Shown here: piece by piece, positions 63,946-64,000 of the stretch | How positions within the stretch are numbered: the first letter of the stretch is position 1 | How the letters are laid out: every line of letters begins with the position of its first letter | Assembly (NCBI RefSeq): GCF_012933365.1 | Contig: NZ_JABBVZ010000003.1 | Span: forward strand, 1 to 64,000 | From: Sulfobacillus harzensis | Lineage (GTDB): Bacteria; Bacillota; Sulfobacillia; Sulfobacillales; Sulfobacillaceae | Length of the DNA: 64,000 nt | Direction: 5' to 3' | Program-made: the position numbers and the translations under genes | The notes under the pieces: generated by a model | What the model saw: the letters and a program-made list of their open reading frames with translations, nothing else | What the model was told of the DNA's origin: nothing | The model's database searches: none

Positions 63946-64000
63946 CGTCTCTCGTCTCCTCCATCGGGTCGTCGGGATGCCTCGGTATAACGGAAGATGA

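Overview
The window is a contiguous piece of bacterial chromosome, moderately GC-rich and densely coded, with many GTG and TTG starts preceded by strong AGGAGG-type ribosome binding sites. The sporulation genes spoIIID, a SpoIIQ-like gene and ywmB, together with the gene orders hpf-(secA-prfB-yitT) and prfA-prmC-sua5-ywlE-rpiB-upp-atp, place it in the endospore-forming Firmicutes. The sulfur-type haem domain, the cytochrome b operon and the overall protein character suggest a Sulfobacillus-like acidophile. The genus is inference; the phylum-level placement is well supported.

Layout. 1-7.1 kb: a C-terminally shortened SDR enzyme, a fumarase/aspartase-family lyase, a nucleoside hydrolase-ribokinase pair, a beta-lactamase-fold protein, a CBS protein and an MFS exporter with an apparent terminal frameshift. 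7.1-15.8 kb: yitT, DUF2993, prfB (with an intact programmed +1 frameshift site), secA, an HD-GYP protein, hpf and a cold-shock gene. 15.8-23.2 kb: MFS, a GGDEF protein, metK behind a clear SAM-I riboswitch, and spoIIID/spoIIQ/ywmB. 23.2-30.1 kb: the complete F1Fo ATP synthase operon with its promoter and terminator. 30.3-36.7 kb: upp, rpiB, ywlE, sua5, an ArsB-like permease, rhodanese, prmC, prfA and rpmE. 36.7-41.9 kb: glpX-rho-response regulator-histidine kinase, read as one unit; Rho carries a disordered N-terminal extension of about 250 residues.

42-64 kb is more accessory: a stand-alone receiver divergent from htrA, two GNAT proteins, two NCS1 transporter paralogues flanking a phosphomannomutase and a cytochrome b6-like operon, then a VirD4/TraG-like ATPase overlapping a replication-relaxation-type protein. 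Next come a 3D-domain wall protein behind a c-di-AMP (ydaO-type) riboswitch, an orphan minC, a Nudix hydrolase, a split threonine/serine exporter, a GtrA/polyprenol-phosphate glycosyltransferase pair, and a redox locus. The redox locus pairs a beta-propeller protein fused to a TsdA/SoxA-type haem domain with a small cytochrome c.

How it works together. Nucleoside hydrolase, ribokinase, Upp, RpiB and possibly the NCS1 carriers form nucleoside/nucleobase salvage. ATP synthase, the cytochrome b-like operon and the propeller-haem protein are energy metabolism. GGDEF, HD-GYP, the c-di-AMP and SAM riboswitches, the two-component system and Hpf are signalling and stress control. The most notable candidates are the propeller-TsdA-like fusion, the cytochrome b6-like operon without a local Rieske gene, and the isolated coupling-ATPase/nuclease-like pair. 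No rRNA, tRNA, CRISPR array, insertion sequence or prophage was recognised.
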